A stretch of DNA of 64,000 nucleotides from Prosthecodimorpha hirschii (GTDB lineage: Bacteria; Pseudomonadota; Alphaproteobacteria; Rhizobiales; Ancalomicrobiaceae), in NCBI RefSeq assembly GCF_001305515.1, contig NZ_LJYW01000001.1, forward strand, positions 4,545,642 through 4,609,641. The letters are read 5' to 3'. Positions 25,233 to 35,745 of this stretch are shown in pieces. Each line of letters starts with the position of its first letter. Position 1 is the stretch's first letter. A program made the position numbers and the translations under genes. Under the pieces are notes generated by a model. It worked only from the letters and a program-made list of their open reading frames with translations, ran no database searches and had not been told where the DNA came from.

Positions 25233-26544
25233 TGCGGTCGCGCGGAGCGCGCTGGCCTTCTATCGCGGTCTCGGCCGTCTCGCCGCGCCGACCCTGCCGT
25301 TTCTGATGCGCGGCCGCCTGCTCGCCGGCAAGGAGGATCGCAGCCGTCTCGGCGAGCGCTTCGGGCGGGCCGGCCTCGCCCGGCCGGCCGGACCGCTGGT
25401 CTGGGTCCATGCGGCGAGCGTCGGCGAGGCGCTGTCGGTGATGGCGCTGATCGAGCGGATCGGCGCCGGCGGGCCGCGCGTGCTGCTGACCACCGGCACG
25501 GTCACCTCGGCCCGCATCGCCGCCGCCCGCGCGCCGGCCGGCACCCTGCATCAGTTCGCCCCGCTCGACGTGGCCCCGGCCATCACCCGCTTTCTCGACC
25601 ACTGGCGGCCGGATCTGGCGATCTTCGTGGAATCGGAAGTCTGGCCCGTGACGGTCGGCGAGATCGCCCGGCGCGCCATTCCGCATATCGTCGTCAATGC
25701 GCGGCTGTCCGTCCGCTCGGCGCAGCGCTGGTCGCATCTGGCGGGCGTCGCCGGGACCCTGTTCGGACGCTTCGCCCTGGTGCTGGCGCAATCCGAGGCC
25801 GACGCCGATCGCCTGCGCGGCCTCGGTGCCGGCCCGGTCGTGGTGACCGGCAACCTGAAATACGACGCCATGGCGCCGCATGCCGAGGCGCAGGCCGTCG
25901 CCGAGCTCAGGCATGCGATCGGCGACCGGCCGGTCTGGCTCGCCGCCAACACCCATCCGGGCGAGGAGGAGCTCGTCGCCGATGCCCATGCGGTGCTCGC
26001 CCATCGCTTCCCGGGCCTTCTGACCCTGCTCGTGCCGCGCCATCCCGAACGCGGCGGCGCGATCCGGGCGGCGCTCGCCGAACGGGGCCTGACGGTGGCG
26101 CAACGCTCGCTCGGCGAGGCCGTCGGTCCCGAGACCGCGATCCTGCTGGCCGACACGCTCGGCGAAATGGGCCTCTTCTATCGGGTGAGCCCGATCGCCT
26201 TCGTGGGGGCATCGCTGGTCGCCCGCGGCGGACACAGCCCGATCGAGGCCGCGGCCCTGAACACGGCGGTCCTGCATGGGCCGCATGTGGACAATCAGGA
26301 GGATTTCTACCGCGCCTTCGACCGGATCGGCGCGTCGGCCCTGGTCCCGGATGGGGCGCATCTGGCCGAGGCGGTCGGTGCGCTGATGGCCGATCCGGCC
26401 GCCGCCGCCGCGATGGCGCAGGCCGGGGCACGCATCCTCGATCAGAACCGCGGGTCGCTCGATCGGGCCTTCGCGGCGATCGAACCCTTTCTGGCGCCCT
26501 TGGCCGCCCGTGCGGCCGAGGGCCGGGCGCGCGGGCCGGAGTGA
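25225..26544 (+). CDS. waaA: 3-deoxy-D-manno-octulosonic acid (Kdo) transferase
   Basis: 439 residues from GTG 25225, with GAGGAGG about six bases upstream; this start overlaps the preceding gene by 8 bp. The N-terminal half shows the WaaA landmarks FLMRGRLLAGKEDRSRLGER and VWVHAASVGEALS, then FVESEVWP and NARLSVRSAQRW. The C-terminal half is the GT-B nucleotide-sugar domain (FVGASLVARGGHSPIEAAAL). It transfers Kdo from CMP-Kdo to lipid IVA. It overlaps lpxK by 4 bp. Confidence 0.96.
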   Translation: MADAVARSALAFYRGLGRLAAPTLPFLMRGRLLAGKEDRSRLGERFGRAGLARPAGPLVWVHAASVGEALSVMALIERIGAGGPRVLLTTGTVTSARIAAARAPAGTLHQFAPLDVAPAITRFLDHWRPDLAIFVESEVWPVTVGEIARRAIPHIVVNARLSVRSAQRWSHLAGVAGTLFGRFALVLAQSEADADRLRGLGAGPVVVTGNLKYDAMAPHAEAQAVAELRHAIGDRPVWLAANTHPGEEELVADAHAVLAHRFPGLLTLLVPRHPERGGAIRAALAERGLTVAQRSLGEAVGPETAILLADTLGEMGLFYRVSPIAFVGASLVARGGHSPIEAAALNTAVLHGPHVDNQEDFYRAFDRIGASALVPDGAHLAEAVGALMADPAAAAAMAQAGARILDQNRGSLDRAFAAIEPFLAPLAARAAEGRARGPE

Positions 26545-27548
26545 TGCCGCCCCGGGCTCCCGCGTTCTGGATGAAGAACGGGCTCGCGGCCCATCTGCTC
26601 GCCCCGGTCGCCACGCTCTACGGCGCGCTGGCCGCCCGCCGCATGCACCGCCGGCCCGAGGGGCGGTCGCCCGCGCCAGTGATCGCGGTCGGCAATTTCG
26701 TCATGGGCGGCGCCGGCAAGACGCCGACCGCGCTGGCGCTGGCCGGTCTCGCCGCCGGCCGCGGCGCGCATCCGGCGATCGTGCTGCGCGGCTATGGCGG
26801 TACGGAGCGCGGCCCCCTGCGGGTCGACCCCGCCCGCCACGATGCCGCGCGCGTCGGCGACGAAGCGGCCATGATCGCCGCGCGCGGCGTGCCGGCCTAT
26901 GTGGCGCGCGACCGCGAGGCCGGCATCCGGCTGGCGGCGGCGGAGGGCGCCGATCTGGTCATCCTGGACGACGGCTTCCAGAACGGCGCGATCGGTCGCG
27001 ATCTCGCCCTGGTGGTGGTCGATGGCGGCTACGGGCTCGGCAACGGACGGGTCTTCCCGGCCGGGCCGCTGCGTGCGCCGCTCAGCCTTCAGGCCGGCAT
27101 GGCCGATCTCGTGCTGCGGATCGGGCAGGGCGTCGCCGCGCCCGCCCTGCCGGGCTTCGCCGGACCGACGATGCAGGGGCGGTTGGTGGCGCGCGAGGCC
27201 GCAGGCTGGCACGGCCGCCGGGTTCTGGCCTTCGCGGGCATCGGACGGCCGGAAAAGTTCGGCGATACGCTCGCGTCGCTGGGTGCGGATGTCGCCGGCC
27301 TGCGCCCCTTCCCGGATCATCACGCCTATTCGGAGGACGAGGCGCGCCGGCTTCTGGCCGAGGCGACCGCGCTCTGTGCCGAACCGGTCACGACCGAGAA
27401 GGATATCGTCCGTCTCGCCGGGTTTCGGTCCGGCGCTCGCGCCGAATTGGCGGCGCGCACGGCCGTGCTGACGGTCGATCTGGCGATCGACGATCCCGCC
27501 GCGCTCGTCCAGGCCCTGGATCGGCTGCTCGGCCGCGTTCAGCGCTGA
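26541..27548 (+). CDS. lpxK: Tetraacyldisaccharide 4'-kinase
   Basis: 335 residues from GTG 26541, which overlaps the waaA stop; an ATG immediately after (26544) is an equally good start. It has an N-terminal membrane-associated helix and the P-loop GNFVMGGAGKTPTALALAG that marks LpxK, followed by RGYGG and LDDGFQNGAIGRDL. The enzyme phosphorylates the 4' position of the lipid A precursor. It is the last gene of the exporter-acyltransferase-waaA-lpxK operon and converges with DUF2093, overlapping its end by 10 bp. Confidence 0.96.
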   Translation: MMPPRAPAFWMKNGLAAHLLAPVATLYGALAARRMHRRPEGRSPAPVIAVGNFVMGGAGKTPTALALAGLAAGRGAHPAIVLRGYGGTERGPLRVDPARHDAARVGDEAAMIAARGVPAYVARDREAGIRLAAAEGADLVILDDGFQNGAIGRDLALVVVDGGYGLGNGRVFPAGPLRAPLSLQAGMADLVLRIGQGVAAPALPGFAGPTMQGRLVAREAAGWHGRRVLAFAGIGRPEKFGDTLASLGADVAGLRPFPDHHAYSEDEARRLLAEATALCAEPVTTEKDIVRLAGFRSGARAELAARTAVLTVDLAIDDPAALVQALDRLLGRVQR

Positions 27549-27754
27549 CGCTGGCGGTGGCGTTCGAGCGACGCGGAGGCGTCGACATAGGCTTCCTGGA
27601 ACTCGACATTCCAGTATTTCAGCTCGTCGATGGGGATTTGCAGCCCCGTCACCGCGCAGCGCACGTAGGAACCCTGGGACAGGACCTTGTAGTCCCCGTC
27701 GAGGTACTGGATGCGCGCTTCGCCGAAGGCGCGGGGCAGTTCGATGCGGTTCAT
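27539..27754 (-). CDS. DUF2093 domain-containing protein
   Basis: 71 residues from ATG at 27754. The whole chain fits DUF2093: GEARIQYLDGDYKVLSQGSY, VRCAVTGLQIPIDELKYWNV and EFQEAYVDASASLER. It is small, soluble, with a single Cys. Function unknown. Its convergent position after lpxK is conserved in the order. The upstream region contains a 15-bp tandem repeat. Confidence 0.92.
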   Translation of the reverse strand: MNRIELPRAFGEARIQYLDGDYKVLSQGSYVRCAVTGLQIPIDELKYWNVEFQEAYVDASASLERHRQRQR

Positions 27755-27817
27755 GGGGCGTCCGAAGTCGACAAGTCCGTTACGATAGCGGGCCGCAGCC
27801 GTTTGCGCCACTGTGGC

Positions 27818-27847
27818 ATTGCAGATGTCGGTATTGCAGATGTCGGT
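27818..27847. repeat. Two-unit 15-bp tandem repeat between DUF2093 and the MATE gene
   Basis: ATTGCAGATGTCGGT occurs twice back to back (27818 and 27833), followed by a diverged third unit CCTGCAGACCGCGG. It lies in the 158-bp spacer between the MATE gene (ending 27913) and DUF2093, both on the minus strand. Confidence 0.8.
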
Positions 27848-27912
27848 CCTGCAGACCGCGGCCTTGCCGGCTGCGGCCTCACCGACGGACCCGGCGATCG
27901 GGGAGCGCCGGC

Positions 27913-29322
27913 TCAGGCGATGCCGGTGCCCTCGCGCTCCGGCTTCCAGGCGGTCGCCTCGAGCCGGTCGACGACCCGGTAGGCGACCACGGCGGCCGCG
28001 GTCCCGAACAGAACCGTGCCGAGCGCCTGCCCGGCGAGCACGCCGACCGATCCGGCCAGCCACGCGCCCGCCGTCGTGAACGGGATGGTGCCGAGCGTGG
28101 CGCGGCCCCAGTTGAAGGCCGTCGACAGGGTGGCGAAGCCGAGATTGTTGAAGGCCGCATTGGCGACGAACAGCGCGCCGAGGAACACATAGCTCGGCGC
28201 GATCCAGGTCGCGAAGGCGCGGACCTGGACGGCGCCCTCGCCGGACAGCGCGAAGGCCCGGATGACCGGCTCGGCGCCGATGAACAGCGCCAGCCAGACG
28301 ACGAGGCAATAGACCAGCGTGAACAGGTGGCAGTCGGTCAGCGTCCGCCGCATGCGCGGGAACAGGCCGGCGCCGTAGTTCTGCGCCACGATCGGGCCGA
28401 CCGCTCCGGCCAGCGCGAACAGCCCGCCATAGGCGAGCGGGATGATCCGGCCGAGCACCGCCCAGGCGGCCAGCGCCGAATCGCCGAACGGGGCGATTTC
28501 GGCCGTCACCCAGGCATTGGCGGCCGGCGTCGCCACATTGGTCAGGATCGCCGGCACGGCGATCGCCGCCAGCGGGCGCCAGTCGCTGCGGATGCCGTCG
28601 AGATTCGGCCGCTCGGCCATGTCGTGCACGATGACGATGCCGTAGAGGCCGACCGTCACCATGGCGAATCGCGCCGCGACGGTGGCAATCGCGGCGCCGG
28701 TGACGCCGAGGCCGAGGCCGAAGATCAGGATCGGGTCGAGCACCGCGGAGGCGACCGCGCCGGCGAGCGTCACATACATGGCGCGCCGGGCGTCGCCGCG
28801 TGCCCTGAGCAGTCCCGAGGCGACCATGCCGAGCCCCATGATCGGGGTCGACGGCGTGACGATGATCAGGAAGTCGACCGCGATGTCGCGCGTCGCGCCG
28901 GTCGCGCCCATCAGGCCGCAGAGCGGGCCGAGCAGCGGCATGATGGCGGCGGACAGGATGACCAGCACCAGTGCCGACAGCGTCAGGCTGGAGGTGGTGA
29001 TTCGCCGCGCCTCCTCGGGGCGGCCGGCGCCGATCGCGCGGGCGCAGAGCGCCGTGGCGGCGATCATCACGCCGACATTGATGGAGATCATGAAGAACAA
29101 GAGCGCGCCGGCATAGCCGATCGCGGCGGTCAGGTCTTCGCGGCCGAGCTGGGCGATATAGAAGAGATTGAGGAAATCGACGAGGAAGACCGCGATCAGC
29201 CCGATCGAGCCGGTCGTGGTCATGACCACGACATGGCGCAGTGTCGATCCCGTGGTGAACACGGCCTTCGGGCGGCCCGGCGTCTGCGCCTCCGCGCCGC
29301 TGTTCTCGCGCGGCTCGCTCAT
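27913..29322 (-). CDS. MATE family efflux transporter
   Basis: 469 residues with twelve predicted membrane segments arranged as two six-helix halves, the usual MATE size. Recognisable elements include AIGYAGALLFFMISINVGVM near the start, LSAAIMPLLGPLCGLMGATG, and MGLGMVASGLLRARGDARRA at the end of the first half. MATE proteins export cationic drugs or metabolites by Na or H antiport. Substrate is unknown. The terminator upstream at 29372-29411 separates it from the small lipoprotein gene. Confidence 0.9.
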   Translation of the reverse strand: MSEPRENSGAEAQTPGRPKAVFTTGSTLRHVVVMTTTGSIGLIAVFLVDFLNLFYIAQLGREDLTAAIGYAGALLFFMISINVGVMIAATALCARAIGAGRPEEARRITTSSLTLSALVLVILSAAIMPLLGPLCGLMGATGATRDIAVDFLIIVTPSTPIMGLGMVASGLLRARGDARRAMYVTLAGAVASAVLDPILIFGLGLGVTGAAIATVAARFAMVTVGLYGIVIVHDMAERPNLDGIRSDWRPLAAIAVPAILTNVATPAANAWVTAEIAPFGDSALAAWAVLGRIIPLAYGGLFALAGAVGPIVAQNYGAGLFPRMRRTLTDCHLFTLVYCLVVWLALFIGAEPVIRAFALSGEGAVQVRAFATWIAPSYVFLGALFVANAAFNNLGFATLSTAFNWGRATLGTIPFTTAGAWLAGSVGVLAGQALGTVLFGTAAAVVAYRVVDRLEATAWKPEREGTGIA

Positions 29323-29371
29323 GAGTGCCCTGGCTCCGGCCTGTCCTTGGCGGCCCGTGATGGCGGGCCGG

Positions 29372-29411
29372 AAAAACCGAACGGCACCGGTGGGTCAGTC
29401 ACCGGTGCCGT
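29372..29411 (-). terminator. Rho-independent terminator of the small lipoprotein gene
   Basis: ACGGCACCGGT and ACCGGTGCCGT form a perfect 11-bp stem (29381-29411). Read on the minus strand the stem is followed by TCGG and then a run of five T (29376-29372). This is the clearest intrinsic terminator in the window and lies 67 bp beyond the stop of the small lipoprotein gene at 29478. Confidence 0.88.
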
Positions 29412-29477
29412 CGGGAAGCGATTCCGAATTCCGAGATGAATGCGGTGGGGGCCGCTTTCGCGTGCGCCCCGCCGAAA

Positions 29478-29585
29478 TCAGCCCTTCACGACCGCCGGAG
29501 CCGGGGCCGGAGCCTTGGCGCAGCCAGCGACCGAGAGGCCGGCGGCGGCGACGAGAGCGACGAGAGCGATACGAACGATCTTCAT
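29478..29585 (-). CDS. Small lipoprotein, 35 residues
   Basis: The 35-residue product begins MKIVRIALVALVAAAG and has a perfect lipobox LSVAGC with the lipidation Cys at about residue 22, leaving a mature tail of only about 14 residues rich in Ala and Pro (AKAPAPAPAVVKG). A GGGGGA ribosome-binding site precedes the ATG, and a strong terminator follows, which supports a real, separately transcribed gene. It may be an entericidin-like or peptidoglycan-spacer-type peptide, but I do not recognise a family. Confidence 0.75.
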   Translation of the reverse strand: MKIVRIALVALVAAAGLSVAGCAKAPAPAPAVVKG

Positions 29586-29731
29586 GGTGATTTCCCCCAA
29601 AAAGCTGGACGACTCGGAGACTAGCATGTCGAACGGCGCTGAAAACAATCCGGCAGCATCGACCGCACCGCTTTCGCCCCTCGGCTCCCTCTTCGGTAGG
29701 GCAAGTTGCATGTATGACACACCTGCGCCGG

Positions 29732-31585
29732 TCACCGGCTGCCGCTTGCGACCTTCTCGGTGCGGGCGACGCTCTCTGTCTCGATGGTGAGCGCCCGGGA
29801 CGGCCGCTTCGGCTCGATCAGCGGCTCCGGTGTCGGTTCGGCCGGTTTCGACGGTTCGGTCAGCATGGCGCCACGGCCGGCCATGATTCCGCCGGCCTCC
29901 TGCAGGGCGAGGCGGGTCCGGTCGCGCTGACGGACCTGCTCGGCCAGATCGGAGGCCGCGTCCGGGTCGAGGCCGAGCCCGATCAGGGTGGCGCGGCCGA
30001 AGGCGAGCGCCGATTCGTAGGTCTCGCGGATCTCGAATTCGACGTTGCGGGCCTTCAGCGACAGGGTATGGCCGCGGTCGAAGGCGCGCACGAAGAGGCG
30101 GGCGTTGGGGAATTCCGCCTGGATCAGGTCGACGACCCGGTCGGTCGTCTCGCGCCCGTCGGTCGCCACCACGATCAGTTCGGCCCGCTCGGCACCGGCC
30201 GCGCGCAGCACGTCGAGCCGCGTGCCGTCGCCATAGTAGATGCGGAAGCCGAATCGGGCGGCCGACCGGATCATCTCGGTGTCGTTGTCGATGATGGTGA
30301 CTTCGGTGCCGTTGGCGAGCAGGAGCTGCGAGACGATCTGGCCGAACCGGCCGAAGCCGACCAGCAGCACCGAGCCGCGCACGTCGCTGAAGTCTTCCTC
30401 GATGCTGTCCTCGCCGGGCTTCGGCCGCAGCCGGTCGATGGCCGCGACGACCAGCGGCGTCAGCGCCATGGACAGCGTGGTCACGGCGACCGCGATCGAG
30501 GCCGAGCGCTCGGTGATGGCGCCGGAGACCGCGGCGCTCTGGTAGAGTACGAAGCCGAACTCGCCGCCCTGGATCAGGAGCGCGGAGACCTGCATGGCCT
30601 CGCCGCGGCCGCCGCCGAACAGCCGCACGGCCAGATGCACGGTGACGAACTTGGCCATCAGCAGCGCGATCAGCCCGCCCAGGACCAGGCGCCAGTCGGC
30701 GGTGATCACCGAGAGGTCGACCGTCATGCCGACCGACAGGAAAAACAACCCCATCAGGATGCCGCGGAAGGGTTCGACATCGGCGGCGAGCTGGTGGCGG
30801 AAATTCGATTCGGCCAGCATGACTCCGGCCAGGAACGCGCCCATCGCCATCGAAAGGCCGGCGAGCGCCATCGCGGCGGCGGCGCCGAGCACGATCATCA
30901 GGGCCGCGGCGGTCATGATCTCGCGCGCCTCGGCCGCCGCCAGGAAGCGGAACATCGGGTTCAGCAGGTAGCGCCCGGCGACCACCACGACGACGACCGC
31001 GCCGACCATCTTGCCGGCGGCGAGCAGGAAGCCGTCGCCGGTCTCGCCGGTCTGCGGCGCGACCAGCGTGACGAGCGCGAGCAGCGGCACGATGGCCAGA
31101 TCCTGCATCAAGAGGATCGCGAAGGCCTTCTCGCCGGCGGGCGTGCGCGTCTCGCCGCGCTCTTCGAGCATCTGCATGACGATGGCGGTCGACGATAGGG
31201 CGAGCCCGGCGCCGACGATCACCGCCACCCGCCAGGGCGTGCCGAGCCCGTAATAGAGCGCCGCGCCGACGCCGAGGCCGGCGGCGAGAATCTGCACGCT
31301 GCCGAGCCCGAAGATGTTGCGGCGCATGGACCACAGCCGCTGCGGCTCCAGTTCCAGCCCGATCAGGAACAGGAACATCACCACGCCGAGTTCGGCGACA
31401 TGCAGGATCGCGCCCGGATCGCCGAACAGGGCCAGCACCTGCGGCCCGATCGCGACGCCGGCGGCCAGATAGCCGACCACCGAGCCGAGGCCGAGGCGCT
31501 TGAAGATCGGCACCGCCACCACCGCGGCGGCGAGCAGGACGAGCGGGGATGTGACGAGGGCAGTCGCAGAGGCTTCGGCGGCCAT
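29732..31585 (-). CDS. CPA2-family cation:proton antiporter (Kef/YbaL-type) with RCK domain
   Basis: 617 residues. About 12 membrane helices (residues 10-390) have CPA2 motifs such as LGVVMFLFLIGLELEPQRLW and ALSSTAIVMQMLEERGE, followed by a cytoplasmic TrkA-N/RCK domain starting LVGFGRFGQIVSQLLL that binds a dinucleotide. Such proteins exchange K for H and are often gated by NAD(H) or glutathione adducts. The C-terminal ~80 residues are a charged tail. No KefF/KefG partner gene is adjacent. Confidence 0.9.
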   Translation of the reverse strand: MAAEASATALVTSPLVLLAAAVVAVPIFKRLGLGSVVGYLAAGVAIGPQVLALFGDPGAILHVAELGVVMFLFLIGLELEPQRLWSMRRNIFGLGSVQILAAGLGVGAALYYGLGTPWRVAVIVGAGLALSSTAIVMQMLEERGETRTPAGEKAFAILLMQDLAIVPLLALVTLVAPQTGETGDGFLLAAGKMVGAVVVVVVAGRYLLNPMFRFLAAAEAREIMTAAALMIVLGAAAAMALAGLSMAMGAFLAGVMLAESNFRHQLAADVEPFRGILMGLFFLSVGMTVDLSVITADWRLVLGGLIALLMAKFVTVHLAVRLFGGGRGEAMQVSALLIQGGEFGFVLYQSAAVSGAITERSASIAVAVTTLSMALTPLVVAAIDRLRPKPGEDSIEEDFSDVRGSVLLVGFGRFGQIVSQLLLANGTEVTIIDNDTEMIRSAARFGFRIYYGDGTRLDVLRAAGAERAELIVVATDGRETTDRVVDLIQAEFPNARLFVRAFDRGHTLSLKARNVEFEIRETYESALAFGRATLIGLGLDPDAASDLAEQVRQRDRTRLALQEAGGIMAGRGAMLTEPSKPAEPTPEPLIEPKRPSRALTIETESVARTEKVASGSR

Positions 31586-31600
31586 GCGGTCTCCGGTCCT

Positions 31601-31718
31601 AGAGCCTGTCCCCGGTCAGATCGCACCGATCCGACCGGAAAGGACCGGCTCAAGCCATTGAATCGGGAGCATTTCCTTTTCGATGGGATGATCCCATCCG
31701 ATCGGGAAATGCTCTAGG
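31601..31718 (+). repeat. Second dispersed repeat family, copy 1
   Basis: About 117 bp, starting AGAGCCTGT and ending GAAATGCTCTAG. The last half is an inverted repeat: GAGCATTTCC pairs with GGGAAATGCTC around an inner perfect palindrome GATGGGATgATCCCATC (31682-31698). It is located between the caspase-like gene and the Kef antiporter, both minus strand. The second copy, at 56154, is in reverse orientation. Confidence 0.88.
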
Positions 31719-31791
31719 GGAAACCCGTACTATAGGGTGCCGATCCCGCTTGCGAAACGCCGAACCGTGGTCCCGGTCCGTGACCGGCCAG

Positions 31792-33060
31792 CTAGTCGAG
31801 CCAACGGCACTGGCGGCCCTGGCCGCGTCCCGGAAGGCAATACAGGGTGCCATGGGCCGTCTTGGCCGTCGCGGGCTGGCCTTCGAGCGTGTGCTTGCCC
31901 CAAACCGAACGCGAGTACATCGTCGGGTCTGGCCGATCCGAGCGCCTTGTCGGCTCGACGGATCGGGTCACGGCTCGGGTGTCCCGGGATGCCACCACAC
32001 GGGCCGGTGCCGCGGGCTTCGATGCCCCCGGCTTGGATGCCTCCGGCTTGGATGCCACGGCCGGGCCGACCGGCTTTCCGGCCGAAGCGGCTGCCGTCAG
32101 CTTGTCCCGCTCGGCACGGGCGAGATCGGCCAGGAGCCCGGTCGGATAGTGCCGCAGGAAGGCCTCCCAGGCTGCGAGGGAATTGACGGAGCGGGCCCGG
32201 TCGAAATCTTCGCGGGCGTGCCGGTCGGGATCGAGCTTCGGCGGGAGGGCGATCACTTCCGTGTTCGGTTTGACGGTCTCGCCCGTTGCGGGGGCGACCG
32301 ATACGGCCTCGCCGCCGACCGTGCCCGAGACATAGGGCGTCTGGGGTTCCGGCGAGGTTCGGGTTGCCTCGATGACATCGTCCCGGACGAGGCCGAGGGC
32401 GAGGCGTACGTCCAGGCCCGGCGTCAGGAGGTGCCTCACGAGGGCCGCGGCAAACGGGCTGTTGGCGCCGGTCCCGTCCAGGGCGACCCGCCCCGGAGCG
32501 GTCGCATAGGCGATGATGGTGTTCGGAGTGGCTGCTTCCGTTCGGGCAAGCCCGCGCGTGAACGCGCCGCGCGTCTGGACCCGGCGCATCGCTCCCGCGA
32601 AGGGATTGTCCCGGCAGGCATCCAGCAGGATGAGCTTCAGTTTGGCCGCCCCCTCGGCCGCCGCCAGGATATCGTCCAGCGCCAGGGCCTCGTACTTCAC
32701 GTCGCGGTCCGATTGAAGCTGCGCGTCCACCGGAACCAGATAGTTGGTTCCCCCGATCTCGATGCCGTGGCCCGAATAGTAGACCAGTGCCACGTCGGCG
32801 TTCCGCGCCCGGGACTCGAACGCGTCGAGTGCCTGCAGCATGCCCTTACGATCCAGATCGGTGCGGGCTTCGATCACGTCGAACCCGGCTTTCTCCAGAG
32901 CCGACTTTAAGGTCGCGACATCCCGCGCCGGATTGGCGAGGGCGCCGACCTGATAGGCTCCATTGCCGATCAGAAGCGCCGCGCGGCCGGCCGCGAAAAC
33001 GGGGTCACTCTGGTACGCAAAAAGCCAAACGGCCATGACCGCGATGAGGCGTCCGAGCAT
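31792..33060 (-). CDS. Exported caspase-like (metacaspase/p20, peptidase C14) protein
   Basis: 422 residues from ATG at 33060. A signal peptide is expected (residues 1-23, ending VFAAG). The caspase p20 fold starts at AALLIGNGAYQVGALANPARD, with catalytic His98 in YYSGHGIEI and Cys149 in LLDACRDNPF, both present, so it should be an active cysteine peptidase with Arg/Lys specificity. The remainder is a Pro/Ala/Lys linker with short repeats (PEASKPGASKPAAP) and a C-terminal ~45-residue segment with two Cys. Substrate and role (stress, maturation, defence) are unknown. The genes on either side give no functional hint. Confidence 0.88.
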   Translation of the reverse strand: MLGRLIAVMAVWLFAYQSDPVFAAGRAALLIGNGAYQVGALANPARDVATLKSALEKAGFDVIEARTDLDRKGMLQALDAFESRARNADVALVYYSGHGIEIGGTNYLVPVDAQLQSDRDVKYEALALDDILAAAEGAAKLKLILLDACRDNPFAGAMRRVQTRGAFTRGLARTEAATPNTIIAYATAPGRVALDGTGANSPFAAALVRHLLTPGLDVRLALGLVRDDVIEATRTSPEPQTPYVSGTVGGEAVSVAPATGETVKPNTEVIALPPKLDPDRHAREDFDRARSVNSLAAWEAFLRHYPTGLLADLARAERDKLTAAASAGKPVGPAVASKPEASKPGASKPAAPARVVASRDTRAVTRSVEPTRRSDRPDPTMYSRSVWGKHTLEGQPATAKTAHGTLYCLPGRGQGRQCRWLD

Positions 33061-33231
33061 CGGAGAGCTCCGCAAAGAACAAAGCAACTCCGCAGAGTGT
33101 GGCGGCATGACACACGCCGCCGCAAGACCATCCAAACGCTTTGGCGGGAATGGCGCCGGATTTTGCCGCCCCGTTGCAGATGCCCGGTCGCCTTACCCCT
33201 CGCCGCCGACCCCACTCCCACTCCCGGCCGT

Positions 33232-34656
<1,425 letters not shown>

Positions 34657-34735
34657 GGTCGGTCCGTGGCGGGAGACAGCTCGAGCCAAGATAGGTCTTC
34701 GCGCGGCGAATTGCACCCGACCGGCGGCGGAAGCG

Positions 34736-35482
34736 TTACCGCGCCAGGAGCGCCGGCACCGAGCCGGCGAGCAGCATGGCGCCGGACAGCGTCAGGAGAA
34801 CCAAGACCACGCGGCGGAAGGCCGTGTCGCTGATCGAGTGATAGAGCTTCGCGCCCAGGAAGGTCGGCACCAGCATGGCCGGGGCGACGACCAGGAACCA
34901 CTTGGCGGATTCGGCCTTCAGCGTGCCGGTCAGGAAGTAGCCGGTCAGCGTCGCCGAATGCATGGCGATGTTGAAGACCTGCAGGATCGAGCGGCTTTCG
35001 TGCCGTTCGCGGCCGGTGATCACGCACCACAGCGTCGGCATCGAGCCGGCCATGCCGGCAATGCCGCCGAGCACGCCGCCGGAGAAGCCGGCCACGCCGT
35101 CCGCCGCGACGGCGCGCAGCCGCAGGCGCGGCAGGCCGGCGGCGATCAGCATGACCGGGCAATAGGTGACCAGGAAGCTGCCGACGCCGGCCTTGAACCA
35201 GACCGGATCGACATGCGGCAGGATCGCCACCCCGAGCGGCACGCCGATCCAACCGCCGATGACGAAGGGCGCCGTCGCCTTCAGGCTGAAGCCCTTGAGC
35301 ATGCTCGGCGCGGCCAGCAGCTGGCCGAGCAGCGCACCGAAGACCAGCATCGGCGCGACCAGTTGCGGCGGTACCGCCCAGGCCCAGACCGCGGCCGCGA
35401 CCAGCGCGAAGGCGAAGCCCGACAGCCCCTGCACGAAGCCGGCGAGCGCCGCCCCGATCGCAATGATCGCGATCATCGTCAT
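34736..35482 (-). CDS. TSUP family (TauE/SafE) membrane transporter
   Basis: 248 residues from ATG at 35482 (MTMIAIIAIGAALAGFVQGL); the frame is open further upstream but the extra part is hydrophilic and atypical. About eight membrane segments and the duplicated TSUP motifs GFVQGLSGFAFALVA and VAGFSGGVLGGIAGMAG are present. TSUP proteins carry small anions such as sulfite, sulfonates or other organic acids. It lies divergently from thrC and 80 bp upstream of tldD. Confidence 0.88.
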   Translation of the reverse strand: MTMIAIIAIGAALAGFVQGLSGFAFALVAAAVWAWAVPPQLVAPMLVFGALLGQLLAAPSMLKGFSLKATAPFVIGGWIGVPLGVAILPHVDPVWFKAGVGSFLVTYCPVMLIAAGLPRLRLRAVAADGVAGFSGGVLGGIAGMAGSMPTLWCVITGRERHESRSILQVFNIAMHSATLTGYFLTGTLKAESAKWFLVVAPAMLVPTFLGAKLYHSISDTAFRRVVLVLLTLSGAMLLAGSVPALLAR

Positions 35483-35745
35483 GTCGGACACGGGAAGACC
35501 CTCGGGATTGCGCGCCGGAGCGGCGCGCGCCCTGCGACCTACCGCGACGGACGGCCCCGGCTCAAGGATTTTTCCCATCAGGGCAGCCCCGCGCCGGCCG
35601 GGGGCGGGGCAGGCCGCCGCCGTGCCGCCGGGATCGTGTTCGCCCTTGCCGGGGCGTCGCCGCGATTCTACGGTGCCGCTCCGATGCGACGGCTTCGGAC
35701 CGTCCGGCCGGACCGTCGGTGCGGCATCTCATCGGGGACCTGATC

